Positions 32,086-40,821 of a stretch of 40,861 nucleotides of DNA are shown in pieces. Under the pieces are notes generated by a model that searched no databases, was not told the DNA's origin, and was given only the letters and a program-made list of their open reading frames with translations. Both the position numbers and the translations under genes were made by a program. Source of the DNA: a bacterium. GTDB lineage: Bacteria > UBP14 > UBA6098 > JAFGQG01. The stretch lies in contig JAFGQG010000122.1 in assembly GCA_016935765.1 (NCBI GenBank), forward strand, positions 1-40,861, given 5' to 3'. Numbering within the stretch: the first letter of the stretch is position 1; every line of letters begins with the position of its first letter.

Positions 32086-35000
32086 CTACCTCACCAGCGT
32101 TACCGTCCCCTTACAGATCACCTTCCCCCCTGTCTTCACCGTATAAACGTACACCCCCGCTCTCGCTTTCCTCCCGGAGTTCATCATGCCGTTCCAGAAC
32201 AGCGCTTTCGGATCGCCCGGATCAACCACCTTCGAAAATACCTCCCTGCTGTTCATGTCGTATATCTCGAGTTTGCCCTCCTTGCTGTACAGCCTCGGGT
32301 AAGTCAGTATCACGCGGTCGTTCGCGCCGTCATTATTGGGTGTGAACGGGTCGGTGCTCTCAGTGCAGTGGATTTCCGGTTCCAGCCAGAAAAAGAACTC
32401 GAAGAGCGTAACGTTCGGTTCGCAATAATCCACCGAATCGCCTATCCGGATGGCTGCATAAAATGAATCGCCCGGTGAGTATGGATAAGAAGCGGCCCTG
32501 GGCGAAAAGTGGAACTGAAAAGTGATGCTGTCTGAAACATCGCAAATGATGCCGGGATTGGATGTATCAAACGTCGATACTCCGGAATTATAGCTCAGTT
32601 CGAGGTAGAAGTACCGCGCGTCGATACCGGAAGGATAGTCCGAAAATTCAGCGGTAATATTGAACCTGCTTGCTTCGATCATGGCTTCATGGGAGGGATA
32701 TAATGTGACCAGTTCCGGTGGCGATAGGTCCACATAGAATCGCCACTCGAGCGGGTACGCTAGCGGAGCCCCGAAGGTATCCACCACACCGAGAAGTGCA
32801 GCGTTCACCCAGCCCTCCTCGAACGCGAAATCTGCCGGCGGGGTCCAGATGAGAAAGCTGTCCACCATCGAGATCAAAGGCGAATCCACGAAATAGACTG
32901 AATCGTCCACAGCTAACCGTATGTTCGAGGTCTCGAGTACAAAGCTCTGGTTAAGGGTTAAGATTATGCGCTGGTCCGTGCAGCTCGTGGAAGTGTTCGG
33001 CAGCGGCTCGATTATTGAAGCTTCCGGGCGCGGTACGATCAAAGTGTTGAATACGCGGCTTTCGTTCGAAGAGCGGTCACCGTCACGGAAATCGCAATCA
33101 TCGTCCCACACCTTGCATTTGAAGATGAAATCATGGGTAACCGGCTGGGCAGGAAGCTTTTCCATGCTTCTCAACCAGACGGTATCTCCGGAGATACTGT
33201 AAAATTCCATGCACACATCGTGGCGCGAAAAGAAGAGATCGCTGTCATTATCCCAGCTCAGGTAGGCGATCTGCGTGTCTGAAACGTCGCTGGTAGTGTG
33301 TATTCCAGACGAGTCAAAGAAGGCGACATAAAGGTAAAATGCCGAGTCACAGGGAAAGTATTTTGGTCGATAAGCCCAGGTTTCGGGACCGAGGGTATCA
33401 TCATCCAGGACATAGAACCACCATTCGAACGGTCCATCCTGGATCAGGTTTGGCTCACAGTAATCGGGAGAATCACCTGCCTGCACACTGACGAAAACTG
33501 TCTCCTCCTCTGGGAAATACAGGTCGATCTCGTATGGCTTGAACACGAACTCATACCCATCCCAGAAGGTTGCCGGGTCGGATATCGCGTATTGGGTTCC
33601 GGAAATGTCCATTGTAATTGTGCTGCTGTCAACTCCGCTGAGTGAATCTACTATTTTAACCGAGATGGTCTCCTGCCAGTTGAGTGTATTGAAACCCGGA
33701 ACCGGCAAGGGCTCGAAGGCGACAGGACCCTCAAAATCCGTGTAGAATTCCCAGGTGAGCGTATCACGAAGGTCGTTCCCGAGAATATCCTGGGCGGAAG
33801 CAAAATAAATGCGAACAGTATCGCCGTGAACCCAATCCGCATCCGGTGTGAACCTTAACGTGTCGTTGAGCAACTCTAACCTGTTGTCGGTCAAATCGAT
33901 AGAAGCGCCGTCGAGCACTATACCGACCGATGTTTCAAGGAGGCTGCTTGCTTCGATGATACCGATATCTATCGTCTGCCTTAAACACGCTGTATAAGCG
34001 CCGTTGAAAGGTTGAATGATAAACGCTCCCGGTCCCCAGATGTCGATAATGATACTCCAGCAGAAGGTATCCATGTTCGGGTCGCACCACTGAGGGGCAT
34101 CCTCCGCATGGACGCATATCTCAAGAGTTTCGATATCTGAGTATTCGATCCCTGCGAGTCCGGTTTCGAAAGAGAGTACTTCGCCATTCCAGCCAATGCC
34201 GGGAGTCCCGATCCTGAAGGTGTCGCCCAGTATCACAAACCATAGCAGGAACGGGTTTAATCCTGCCCCGCTGTCATGGATCTCGACCTCGAAAAATGGC
34301 TGCGTAGTTGCTATCACACTGCCATCAGGAGGTCCTTCGTTCGTGAAGATTGGGGGCTCGAGGTCGACTATGAAATACCAGCGTTCCGGCATCGAAAGCG
34401 CGTTGCCTATGCTGTCCTCCGCTTCGAGTACGGAGAACGTAATCATGTCGCCATCAGACCAGCGACTCGATGGATGGAATACCAGGATGGTGTCAGCATA
34501 GTACAGGTTTGGCGAACTGGTTCGGTAGAGTTCCCCCATATATTCGAATAGGATTGAGGATTCAACTACACCGTTCGGATCGAATATACGCATTATCAGA
34601 TCCTGGGAATCGCAGGCTGTGTACGAGGCGTTTGTTGGTTCGAGCAGTTGGGTTTCCGGTCCACTCAGATTCACCTCAAAGCTCCAGCAGTATTCCTCCA
34701 TTATGTTCGCCGGGCATATCTCCCCCCTGTCACAGGCTGTAACGCACAAATATACCGTGTCTCCGTCATCGAAGGTTAGGTCTAATGACCGCGTCGAAAG
34801 CATCGCTTCATCGCCATCCCAGGTGATATCAGGAACCCGGTATTCGGTTCCATCGAGAGTAAATACTATACAGTCCGGGTCCACGCCGGCAAGGGAGTCA
34901 AGAATTCGAACCCGTATTTCGGGCTGCGGGTGACCTATGATATCGAGGTCCTCAGGGTATAAGCCAACGATCACAGGCGGCTCAAAATCGAAGTTGAAGT

Positions 35001-37128
35001 ACCAGCTTAGCGGTCCCCGCGCGTTGCCAAGCGCGTCCTCAACATAGACCAGTGTGAGGGTCGCCCCTGTCGTATCCCTCAGATGAACCGGGGGCGTGAA
35101 TGTTAATATAGGCGATGAAAAAGTCATATTCTCAGGGAAATGGAACATTAACCCGTTATACTCGATGTAGATCGAGGATTGGTCAATTCCGTTGATGTCG
35201 GTGATTTGGAGTAAAAAATCGATGGAATCGCATGATATATATATGCTTTCAGGTGGTGCTAAAAGGCTGATCTCCGGACCAACCGCGTCGATAATGAACC
35301 TCCAGGAATAAGGCTCGATACAGCTCGGATCACAATAATCCGGGGAATCACACAACATAACAACTTCTATTAGCACCAGCTCGGAGCTGTCCATGAGTGT
35401 GCTGATTTCAGAAGTGAGAAGATAGAACATGTCGCCATCCCATCCTGCCGCAGGATGTGAGATAGTATAGACATCCCCGTTTACGCTGAAATAGGCTTCA
35501 TCCGCTGTAACGGGGGTGTAATCATCGTAAGCATGAACGTAAATTGTCTCAGGGGGACTCGAAAGGATGCTGTCAGCTGGAGGGTATTCATCGTAAATAT
35601 TTGGGGGTGCGAGGTCAACGATAAAGGACCATGAAAGCGTATCCCTCATTGGAATTCCCAGGATGTTTGCCGCATCCTGGAATCTAACCTGAACAGTGTC
35701 ACCGTGTCCGAAAGCAACGGTGGGCGCAAAAATAAGCAGGGAATCGAGCAGAGTTAAAGTTGTTGAACCAAGCCTGTAGTCAATTCCATTCACAGTGAAA
35801 ACGATGGAGTGATGGTCTATTCCGTATTCATCCCTGAGAGATACAATTATTTGTTGGTCTGCGCATGATGTTACGCTTCCGGGAATGGGTGAGATAATTG
35901 CTGCGTCAGGTCCTTCGGTAGTGTATTCGAATCTTATCCAATGGAGTATCGGGTGATTAACTGTGTTTCCGATCATCTCTATTTTATATTGGAAGTATCT
36001 TCCGCATACGGGGGGTATGATATCGCCCGAAGGTACTATTCTCCATCCATCCCACGTGAATCCATCGGCAGACGCGTTCAATGATACTATAACATCGGTA
36101 CTTGGTGGAGTTGTTTCACTCCATTCAGCGGATAGTATTCCTGCTTCAGTACCTGCGTCAAATATATCTGAAGTATATGTGCCTATCAGTTCCGCGCTTC
36201 TTGAAACGAGGAACAACGAATTTACCGTGCATTTTATGTCCCATTCGATAGGTGAATCATTCGTATGCCCGTAATTGAGAAATACTCCCCAGGAATTATA
36301 TTCCGTTATCGGATTGGCATAAAAATAGATGCCCTCATAATCGGGGAATCCGATACCAGCGTATAGCATGTTGTTGATATCCGTGGGGATCTGACCACGT
36401 CTGTGAGTCCAGGAGACAGTCATTGGGTCTGGCAGTTCGAACGGATAATGAAATATCGAATCGCCTGGGGATGGTGAGACATTGCGTACGACTTCAAATG
36501 TATCGTAATCAGCTTGAGGGTATGTGTTCAAGCCGTGGATATCGCCTAATTCATTGAATCTGGGGTGCGAGTTCCCACTTCCCCATCCTCGGTTCCAGAC
36601 GGTGCTGTGAGTGAAGATTATTACTTTGTTTCTAAGGGCTGCAAAGTTACGGGTGAGATCTACTGCCCTGCTTGAAAGGTCTGTATATCCATAGGCATCA
36701 TGGACTCCAAAGAGTATCCCGTCGAAATAGGAGATGGGGAGGTCGACTTCTGCGCCGCCTTCATCACATGAGTAAAGAGTCACATTATCATGTATTGACC
36801 GGATTGAATTATAAGTTTCGACCGCGAGCAAATAAACTTTGAGATGAACTGGAGGTAAAGTCTCGTGTTCGTAAGAGTTGAATATTGTGCAGAATCTTGC
36901 GGGTCTTGAATCCGGTGGATAGACTACCAGGAAATTTATGTTTATGGGGCTATCCCCCAGCATGAGAGCTCCATCATCCAGACCATCCGGGTCCGGTGTT
37001 ATAATATCCACCCCGGTCAGAATTCCTGAAGAGAAATCATCCCGGGTTGCATTCTCCCAGGTTTCCGAATTCGACAGTGAAAATAGAAGTAATAGAAAAA
37101 ATGTAATAAAAAGATTGATTTTTTTCAT
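32086..37128 (-). CDS. Giant secreted protein with alternating Ig-like modules and gliding-type C-terminal domain
   Basis: A 1680-residue protein with a signal peptide at 1-21. About 60-210 is an alpha-beta region (VYLLAVETYNSIRSIHD, SYFDGILFGVHDAYGYTD, KVIIFTHSTVW) that may be a Rossmann/amidotransferase-like fold. About 410-1590 holds a double Ig-like module of about 209 residues. The first half opens with a TSC/TAC-DSQ motif near residues 419, 631, 837, 1046 and 1383, and a divergent PCDSA form lies near 1259. The second half carries DSPDYCDPN-type pairs and WDGD. Both halves end 'W.F.VDxxxP'. The tail (about 1595-1680: DPFTPNNDGANDRVILTYP, KLEIYDMNSREVF, AGVYVYTVKTGG) is a CHU_C/gliding-associated sorting domain. 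It is likely a surface adhesin or enzyme scaffold. No Shine-Dalgarno is visible. Confidence 0.82.
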   Translation of the reverse strand: MKKINLFITFFLLLLFSLSNSETWENATRDDFSSGILTGVDIITPDPDGLDDGALMLGDSPININFLVVYPPDSRPARFCTIFNSYEHETLPPVHLKVYLLAVETYNSIRSIHDNVTLYSCDEGGAEVDLPISYFDGILFGVHDAYGYTDLSSRAVDLTRNFAALRNKVIIFTHSTVWNRGWGSGNSHPRFNELGDIHGLNTYPQADYDTFEVVRNVSPSPGDSIFHYPFELPDPMTVSWTHRRGQIPTDINNMLYAGIGFPDYEGIYFYANPITEYNSWGVFLNYGHTNDSPIEWDIKCTVNSLFLVSRSAELIGTYTSDIFDAGTEAGILSAEWSETTPPSTDVIVSLNASADGFTWDGWRIVPSGDIIPPVCGRYFQYKIEMIGNTVNHPILHWIRFEYTTEGPDAAIISPIPGSVTSCADQQIIVSLRDEYGIDHHSIVFTVNGIDYRLGSTTLTLLDSLLIFAPTVAFGHGDTVQVRFQDAANILGIPMRDTLSWSFIVDLAPPNIYDEYPPADSILSSPPETIYVHAYDDYTPVTADEAYFSVNGDVYTISHPAAGWDGDMFYLLTSEISTLMDSSELVLIEVVMLCDSPDYCDPSCIEPYSWRFIIDAVGPEISLLAPPESIYISCDSIDFLLQITDINGIDQSSIYIEYNGLMFHFPENMTFSSPILTFTPPVHLRDTTGATLTLVYVEDALGNARGPLSWYFNFDFEPPVIVGLYPEDLDIIGHPQPEIRVRILDSLAGVDPDCIVFTLDGTEYRVPDITWDGDEAMLSTRSLDLTFDDGDTVYLCVTACDRGEICPANIMEEYCWSFEVNLSGPETQLLEPTNASYTACDSQDLIMRIFDPNGVVESSILFEYMGELYRTSSPNLYYADTILVFHPSSRWSDGDMITFSVLEAEDSIGNALSMPERWYFIVDLEPPIFTNEGPPDGSVIATTQPFFEVEIHDSGAGLNPFLLWFVILGDTFRIGTPGIGWNGEVLSFETGLAGIEYSDIETLEICVHAEDAPQWCDPNMDTFCWSIIIDIWGPGAFIIQPFNGAYTACLRQTIDIGIIEASSLLETSVGIVLDGASIDLTDNRLELLNDTLRFTPDADWVHGDTVRIYFASAQDILGNDLRDTLTWEFYTDFEGPVAFEPLPVPGFNTLNWQETISVKIVDSLSGVDSSTITMDISGTQYAISDPATFWDGYEFVFKPYEIDLYFPEEETVFVSVQAGDSPDYCEPNLIQDGPFEWWFYVLDDDTLGPETWAYRPKYFPCDSAFYLYVAFFDSSGIHTTSDVSDTQIAYLSWDNDSDLFFSRHDVCMEFYSISGDTVWLRSMEKLPAQPVTHDFIFKCKVWDDDCDFRDGDRSSNESRVFNTLIVPRPEASIIEPLPNTSTSCTDQRIILTLNQSFVLETSNIRLAVDDSVYFVDSPLISMVDSFLIWTPPADFAFEEGWVNAALLGVVDTFGAPLAYPLEWRFYVDLSPPELVTLYPSHEAMIEASRFNITAEFSDYPSGIDARYFYLELSYNSGVSTFDTSNPGIICDVSDSITFQFHFSPRAASYPYSPGDSFYAAIRIGDSVDYCEPNVTLFEFFFWLEPEIHCTESTDPFTPNNDGANDRVILTYPRLYSKEGKLEIYDMNSREVFSKVVDPGDPKALFWNGMMNSGRKARAGVYVYTVKTGGKVICKGTVTLVR

Positions 37129-37196
37129 TTCATTATTATATTAAGTTATTAGAAGTACAATTAATGTCAATAATAATAATTCGTAAGTGAGCGAAA

Positions 37197-37445
37197 ATGG
37201 CAGAGCGAGAGAAATTGAAGGTCAAAGTTAGTGTATGCGGTATATATTGTGAGAGATGTCCTAAATATTTGAAGGGGCATTGCTCAGGTTGTGGACCCAA
37301 TCCAGTATGCAAGATGCCTGAATGCGCTAATAATAAGGGCTATGAATTATGTTTCGATTGTCCTGATTTTCCTTGCCCGATAAATTACGAGTTTTTTCAG
37401 AAAAGCTGGCTGGATTTTTTAAAATCAGATGAGATAGTTGGATGA
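37197..37445 (+). CDS. Small cysteine-rich DUF3795-like protein
   Basis: An 82-residue protein with ten cysteines (C14, 18, 21, 29, 32, 38, 43, 52, 55, 60). The pattern CGIYCERCPKYLKGHCSGC with GYELCFDCPDFPC matches DUF3795, a family thought to bind zinc or iron-sulfur clusters but without an assigned function. It has no signal sequence. At 82 residues it is shorter than many family members, which run on with helices after the cysteines. The upstream ribosome site (GTGAGCG) is weak. It is divergent from the giant gene and starts 68 bases from it. Confidence 0.83.
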   Translation: MAEREKLKVKVSVCGIYCERCPKYLKGHCSGCGPNPVCKMPECANNKGYELCFDCPDFPCPINYEFFQKSWLDFLKSDEIVG

Positions 37446-37537
37446 TTATCTGATGGTTTTTTTTATGAAAAATACTAATATTAAAGTATATAAATTCAGA
37501 AAATTATTGAAAAAAAACAAAATATAGAGAAAAATTG

Positions 37538-37566
37538 TTGACAAAAGTTCAATTATTTTGTAATTT
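37538..37566 (+). promoter_or_regulatory. Possible promoter for the exported protein at 37644
   Basis: TTGACA (37538-37543) is followed after 17 bases by TAATTT (37561-37566). The -35 is perfect and the -10 weak. The predicted leader is about 70 bases. Confidence 0.45.
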
Positions 37567-37643
37567 ATGCATATTAGTTTAAAAAGTATAATTCTAACTT
37601 TAAAAACGGAACAAGAAAATACCTTATAAGATTTGGAGGAACG

Positions 37644-38687
37644 ATGAAAGTAAGATTATTAGTTTTCGGTTTAATTGTTGTTCTCGCGTTCTCTGGTTTA
37701 TTATTTGGAGACCCTCCTACAGGAACAAGTCATGTATTGATATGGTCCAGTTTAACTAACGGTGGTGATGAATCTCCTGAAGGAAGAGCTGGCAGTATCT
37801 ATAAATTAAATGATGTTTTAGGAAACGGTTCTTCAGCGGCTACGCAAAGGGCTGAAGGAACTACTTACCATCTTTATGGCGGATTCAGAAAGGTTGACCT
37901 TGATCTGCGTCCTCCAATTTCAGAAACCGACGATCTTCCCGATGAGACCTTCGCTACTTCCTTCGAGGTGAGCTGGGCTGGTGAAGATACAACCACTGAA
38001 GATGGTGAAGGATGGGGAATCTGGGTTTACGATGTGGAGTATAAAGTCGGCGTCGCGGGTGCATGGACAGCCTGGTTAACCGGTACCGAATTAACCCACG
38101 CGACATTTGGTCCAACCGTTCCCGAGGTCGTGCTTGGTGGAGAAACATACTATTTCCGATGCCGGGCGCGTGACCTTGCTACCAACGTTGAAGATTTTCC
38201 GCCCGATGCTGAAACAGAAACGTATATCAACCTCAATATTGGGTTTACAATCGCTGCACCCGACGCGGAAATGGATAGCGTATGGAAGATCGATACTATC
38301 GATGTTTATACAGCCGTGAATATGTTAAATACCGATAAATTCGTCATAACCAATACCGGAGCTGTAGCGCTTCAAATGGGACTAAGAGCCGATTCTCTCG
38401 GAAACTGGCTCCCAGGCTACTACCCCGCTTTGGATACGTTCGTGGTAAGAGCTATCTTTAATGATAATAATACAGCGCCGGCAACTTTCCATGCAGTCAA
38501 CGATGTAGTCGGAAAAACAAATAGATACGCGTCAGCAACCGTCTTTGGACCCCAAGGTCTTAATGTCGGAAGCGGTACTACTGAAAATCTCTGGTTATAC
38601 TTCATATCCCCTACAAGCTCTGAAGACCACTATGACGAAGAGCAGCATATAAAGATAATCGTCGTTGGCAGAGAATTTACACCCTAA
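37644..38687 (+). CDS. Exported protein with FN3/Ig-like domains, function unknown
   Basis: A 347-residue protein with a signal peptide at 1-22 (ALFG-type end LLFGD). The mature N-terminus (SHVLIWSSLTNGGDESPEGRAGSIYKLNDVLGNGS) is followed by a short linker. An Ig/FN3-like domain occupies about 95-185 (SFEVSWAGEDTTTEDGEGWGIWVYDVEYKVG, YYFRCRARDLATNVEDFP). The C-terminal beta-rich domain (about 190-347) has KFVITNTGAVALQMGLRADSLGNW and ENLWLYFISPTSSEDHYDEEQHIKIIVVG. This pattern recalls secreted proteins of uncultured bacterial phyla but has no named family that I recognise. GGAGG lies five bases before the ATG. There is no sorting-type tail. Confidence 0.75.
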   Translation: MKVRLLVFGLIVVLAFSGLLFGDPPTGTSHVLIWSSLTNGGDESPEGRAGSIYKLNDVLGNGSSAATQRAEGTTYHLYGGFRKVDLDLRPPISETDDLPDETFATSFEVSWAGEDTTTEDGEGWGIWVYDVEYKVGVAGAWTAWLTGTELTHATFGPTVPEVVLGGETYYFRCRARDLATNVEDFPPDAETETYINLNIGFTIAAPDAEMDSVWKIDTIDVYTAVNMLNTDKFVITNTGAVALQMGLRADSLGNWLPGYYPALDTFVVRAIFNDNNTAPATFHAVNDVVGKTNRYASATVFGPQGLNVGSGTTENLWLYFISPTSSEDHYDEEQHIKIIVVGREFTP

Positions 38688-38706
38688 TACGGGATAAAAA
38701 TAATTC

Positions 38707-38751
38707 CAAAATCGATTTTGTGAGTCCCCTGATATATACAGTAGTATATAT
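38707..38751. repeat. Two palindromes between convergent genes
   Basis: CAAAATCGATTTTG (38707-38720) is a perfect 14-base palindrome. ATATATAC-AGTA-GTATATAT (38732-38751) is a perfect 8-base stem with a 4-base loop. They fill the 70-base gap between two converging genes and may stop transcription from both sides, although the second stem has only two G-C pairs' worth of strength and no long T run. Confidence 0.5.
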
Positions 38752-38757
38752 TTAAAA

Positions 38758-39510
38758 CTATTGACAATTTCTGAAATAATTGTTATAATAATCGATAGCG
38801 GCTTCAAGATCCTGGAGTGAATTGATGCCCATTACCTCCCTATTGTCTTCAACGCTTAGTGCTGAGATCCGTTCACCATCCCCACGTAATAGTTCAATGA
38901 TATCAGTTAGATAATATTCACCTTGAATATTATCAGAATCAATTCTCCTGATGGTTTTAAGCAAATGCTCCTTAGAGAAGATATAAGTGCCGCTGTTTAT
39001 TTCTTTAATTTTTCTTTGTTCTTCGGTACAGTCTTTGTATTCGACTATCTGTAGTACTTCTCCACCTGGACCTCGAACGATCCTTCCGTAACTCGAGGGA
39101 TTGTCGAAGAATGCTGTAAGGAGAGTAGCGCGCGCTTTTGTGTTTTTATGGATCTCGAGCAGTTTGTTGATAGTATCCAGTGAAATGAATGGAGCGTCAC
39201 CGCATACAACTGCTACATCTCCTTGAAATTCATCGAGAAGCGGAAGAGCCATCTTGGTTGCATGAGCTGTGCCTAATTGCACCTCCTGGAGTGCGAATTC
39301 AATATTGTACTTATCTTTCAAATGCTCTTTAACCAATTCGTTTTTATAACCCACGACTACAATGGTTTTCCATGGATCGAACTTCTCCCATGTTTTCAAC
39401 ACGAAATCGATAAGCGCATAATTATTTATTTTTTGGAGTACTTTAGGGAAATCCGCCCCCATTCTTTTACCCAACCCGGCAGCTAAAACGACAACTGACA
39501 AATTTTTCAT
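38758..39510 (-). CDS. Stand-alone GlmU-type N-acetylglucosamine-1-phosphate uridylyltransferase domain
   Basis: A 250-residue nucleotidyltransferase. The N-terminal loop VVVLAAGLGKRMGADFPKVL (7-26), QEVQLGTAHAT (75-85), CGDAPFIS (103-110), YGRIVRGPGGEVLQIVEYKD, EINSGTYIF and QGEYYLTDIIELL match the uridylyltransferase half of GlmU, which makes UDP-GlcNAc. The left-handed helix acetyltransferase half of normal GlmU (about 450 residues in total) is absent, and no hexapeptide repeats follow. It may use GlcNAc-1-P or another sugar phosphate. It lies two bases after panD, so is cotranscribed with argF and panD. Confidence 0.88.
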   Translation of the reverse strand: MKNLSVVVLAAGLGKRMGADFPKVLQKINNYALIDFVLKTWEKFDPWKTIVVVGYKNELVKEHLKDKYNIEFALQEVQLGTAHATKMALPLLDEFQGDVAVVCGDAPFISLDTINKLLEIHKNTKARATLLTAFFDNPSSYGRIVRGPGGEVLQIVEYKDCTEEQRKIKEINSGTYIFSKEHLLKTIRRIDSDNIQGEYYLTDIIELLRGDGERISALSVEDNREVMGINSLQDLEAAIDYYNNYFRNCQ

Positions 39511-39512
39511 GT

Positions 39513-39872
39513 CTAATTTTTAATATTTACGATATTATTATTCTCGTCAAAATAGAGGGTTTTAGGGCTCTTACCCCTGAATTCCTCTTCTGTTCCGAAT
39601 GCATAAGCCACAACGATTATCTTGTCTCCAATCTCTCCCTTTCTTGCTGCCGGTCCATTCAGGCAAATGTTCTTCGCGCCGGTTTCACCAGGAATAATGT
39701 ATGTCTCGAATCTCTCGCCATTGTTCAGATTAAGCACCTGCACTTTTTCATAAGGCGCCATACCCGCAGCCTCAAGGATATCCGTGTCTATAGTAATGCT
39801 GCCCTCGTATTCCAATTCTTTCTGTGTTATTCTCACATGATGTAGTTTTGATTTACAAAAAATCCTGAACAT
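39513..39872 (-). CDS. panD: Aspartate 1-decarboxylase
   Basis: PanD makes beta-alanine for pantothenate and coenzyme A. The 119 residues are the normal length. The enzyme cuts itself between Gly24 and Ser25 to form a pyruvoyl group; this site is seen as EYEGSITID. Lys9 (SKLHH) and the NGERFETYII, LNGPAARKGEIGDKIIVVAYA segments are conserved. It lies between argF (19 bases upstream) and the GlmU-like gene. Confidence 0.96.
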   Translation of the reverse strand: MFRIFCKSKLHHVRITQKELEYEGSITIDTDILEAAGMAPYEKVQVLNLNNGERFETYIIPGETGAKNICLNGPAARKGEIGDKIIVVAYAFGTEEEFRGKSPKTLYFDENNNIVNIKN

Positions 39873-39891
39873 ATTACTTCTAACCTTTCGT

Positions 39892-40821
39892 TTAGTCCAT
39901 TCTTTTCAGAGCGCTAAGTAAATGTACCATTATCGCTTTTTGCATGTGAAGCCTGTTCTCTGCCTGATCATATACTACGGATTGAGGTCCGTCGATCACC
40001 TCGTCAGTAATCTCCTTCCCTCTCTCCGCGGGGAGACAATGCATAACTATCGCATCGGGGGAAGCAGCGCTTAAAAGGTCCGAATTTACCTGGAATTTCT
40101 GCAGCAGCTTCGCCTTTTCATCAGTTTTATCCTTTTCACCCATTGAAGCCCAAACATCCGTATAAACGACATTCGCGTCTTTAACAGCTTCGATAGGATC
40201 ATAGCATATTTTTATGGAACCTTTCGCCTTGCTTAACGCATTCTCAAGAATTTTTTTATTAGGTTCGCAGCCACTCGCTGTTCCTATTCTAAGGTCCAGA
40301 GAAAGCACCGAAGATAAATTGACCCAGGAATTTGCGACATTGTTCCCATCACCCATGTACGCAATAGTAATATCCTCAACCTGCCCCAGTTTCTCCATAA
40401 TAGTAAAAATATCCCCCATTATCTGGCAGGGATGGAGAAGGTCTGTTAGAGCATTTACTACAGGAATTATTGCGTTTTCCGCGAAAACTTCAAGGTCCCG
40501 CTGAGAAAAAGTCCTGATTATCACAAAATCTACATATCGGGAAATAACCCTGGCAATGTCAGCAATTGATTCCCTTACTCCCATTTGTATCTCGTTCCCG
40601 GCAATATAGAGGCTGTTTCCACCGAGTTCCTTGATCCCAACCTCAAAACTTACCCTCGTTCTCAATGATGGTTTCGAAAAAATAAGTGCGCCAGTCTGTC
40701 CTTTTAAAGGTGAAGGATCATCATCCCAGAATTGCTTATTCTTCAATACTTTTGCTGAAACAAGCAGCGACTTCAATAAATTCCTATCTACGTCTAACAC
40801 TGATAGAAAGCCTTTAAACAT
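39892..40821 (-). CDS. argF: Ornithine carbamoyltransferase
   Basis: It makes citrulline from ornithine and carbamoyl phosphate in arginine synthesis. The 309 residues are normal. The carbamoyl-phosphate loop is SLRTR (52-56; usually STRTR). HPCQ is at 130-133, the MGDGNNVANSW segment at 156-166, the ornithine-binding DVWASMG at 222-228 and HCLPA at 261-265. The SMG and HCLP motifs separate it from acetylornithine and aspartate transcarbamylases. AGGAGG lies just before the ATG. It is the first gene seen of the argF-panD-glmU-like unit; the promoter lies beyond or at the window edge. Confidence 0.95.
   Translation of the reverse strand: MFKGFLSVLDVDRNLLKSLLVSAKVLKNKQFWDDDPSPLKGQTGALIFSKPSLRTRVSFEVGIKELGGNSLYIAGNEIQMGVRESIADIARVISRYVDFVIIRTFSQRDLEVFAENAIIPVVNALTDLLHPCQIMGDIFTIMEKLGQVEDITIAYMGDGNNVANSWVNLSSVLSLDLRIGTASGCEPNKKILENALSKAKGSIKICYDPIEAVKDANVVYTDVWASMGEKDKTDEKAKLLQKFQVNSDLLSAASPDAIVMHCLPAERGKEITDEVIDGPQSVVYDQAENRLHMQKAIMVHLLSALKRMD

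Noticed and set aside
32086..37128. Many antisense open frames of 60-115 codons within the giant gene
   Set aside because: The sense strand has signal peptide, periodic modules and a sorting tail, so the antisense frames are shadows.
38688..38757. Remnant of the GlmU acetyltransferase half after a frameshift
   Set aside because: Only 70 bases follow, filled with palindromes. No hexapeptide-repeat coding is visible in any frame.
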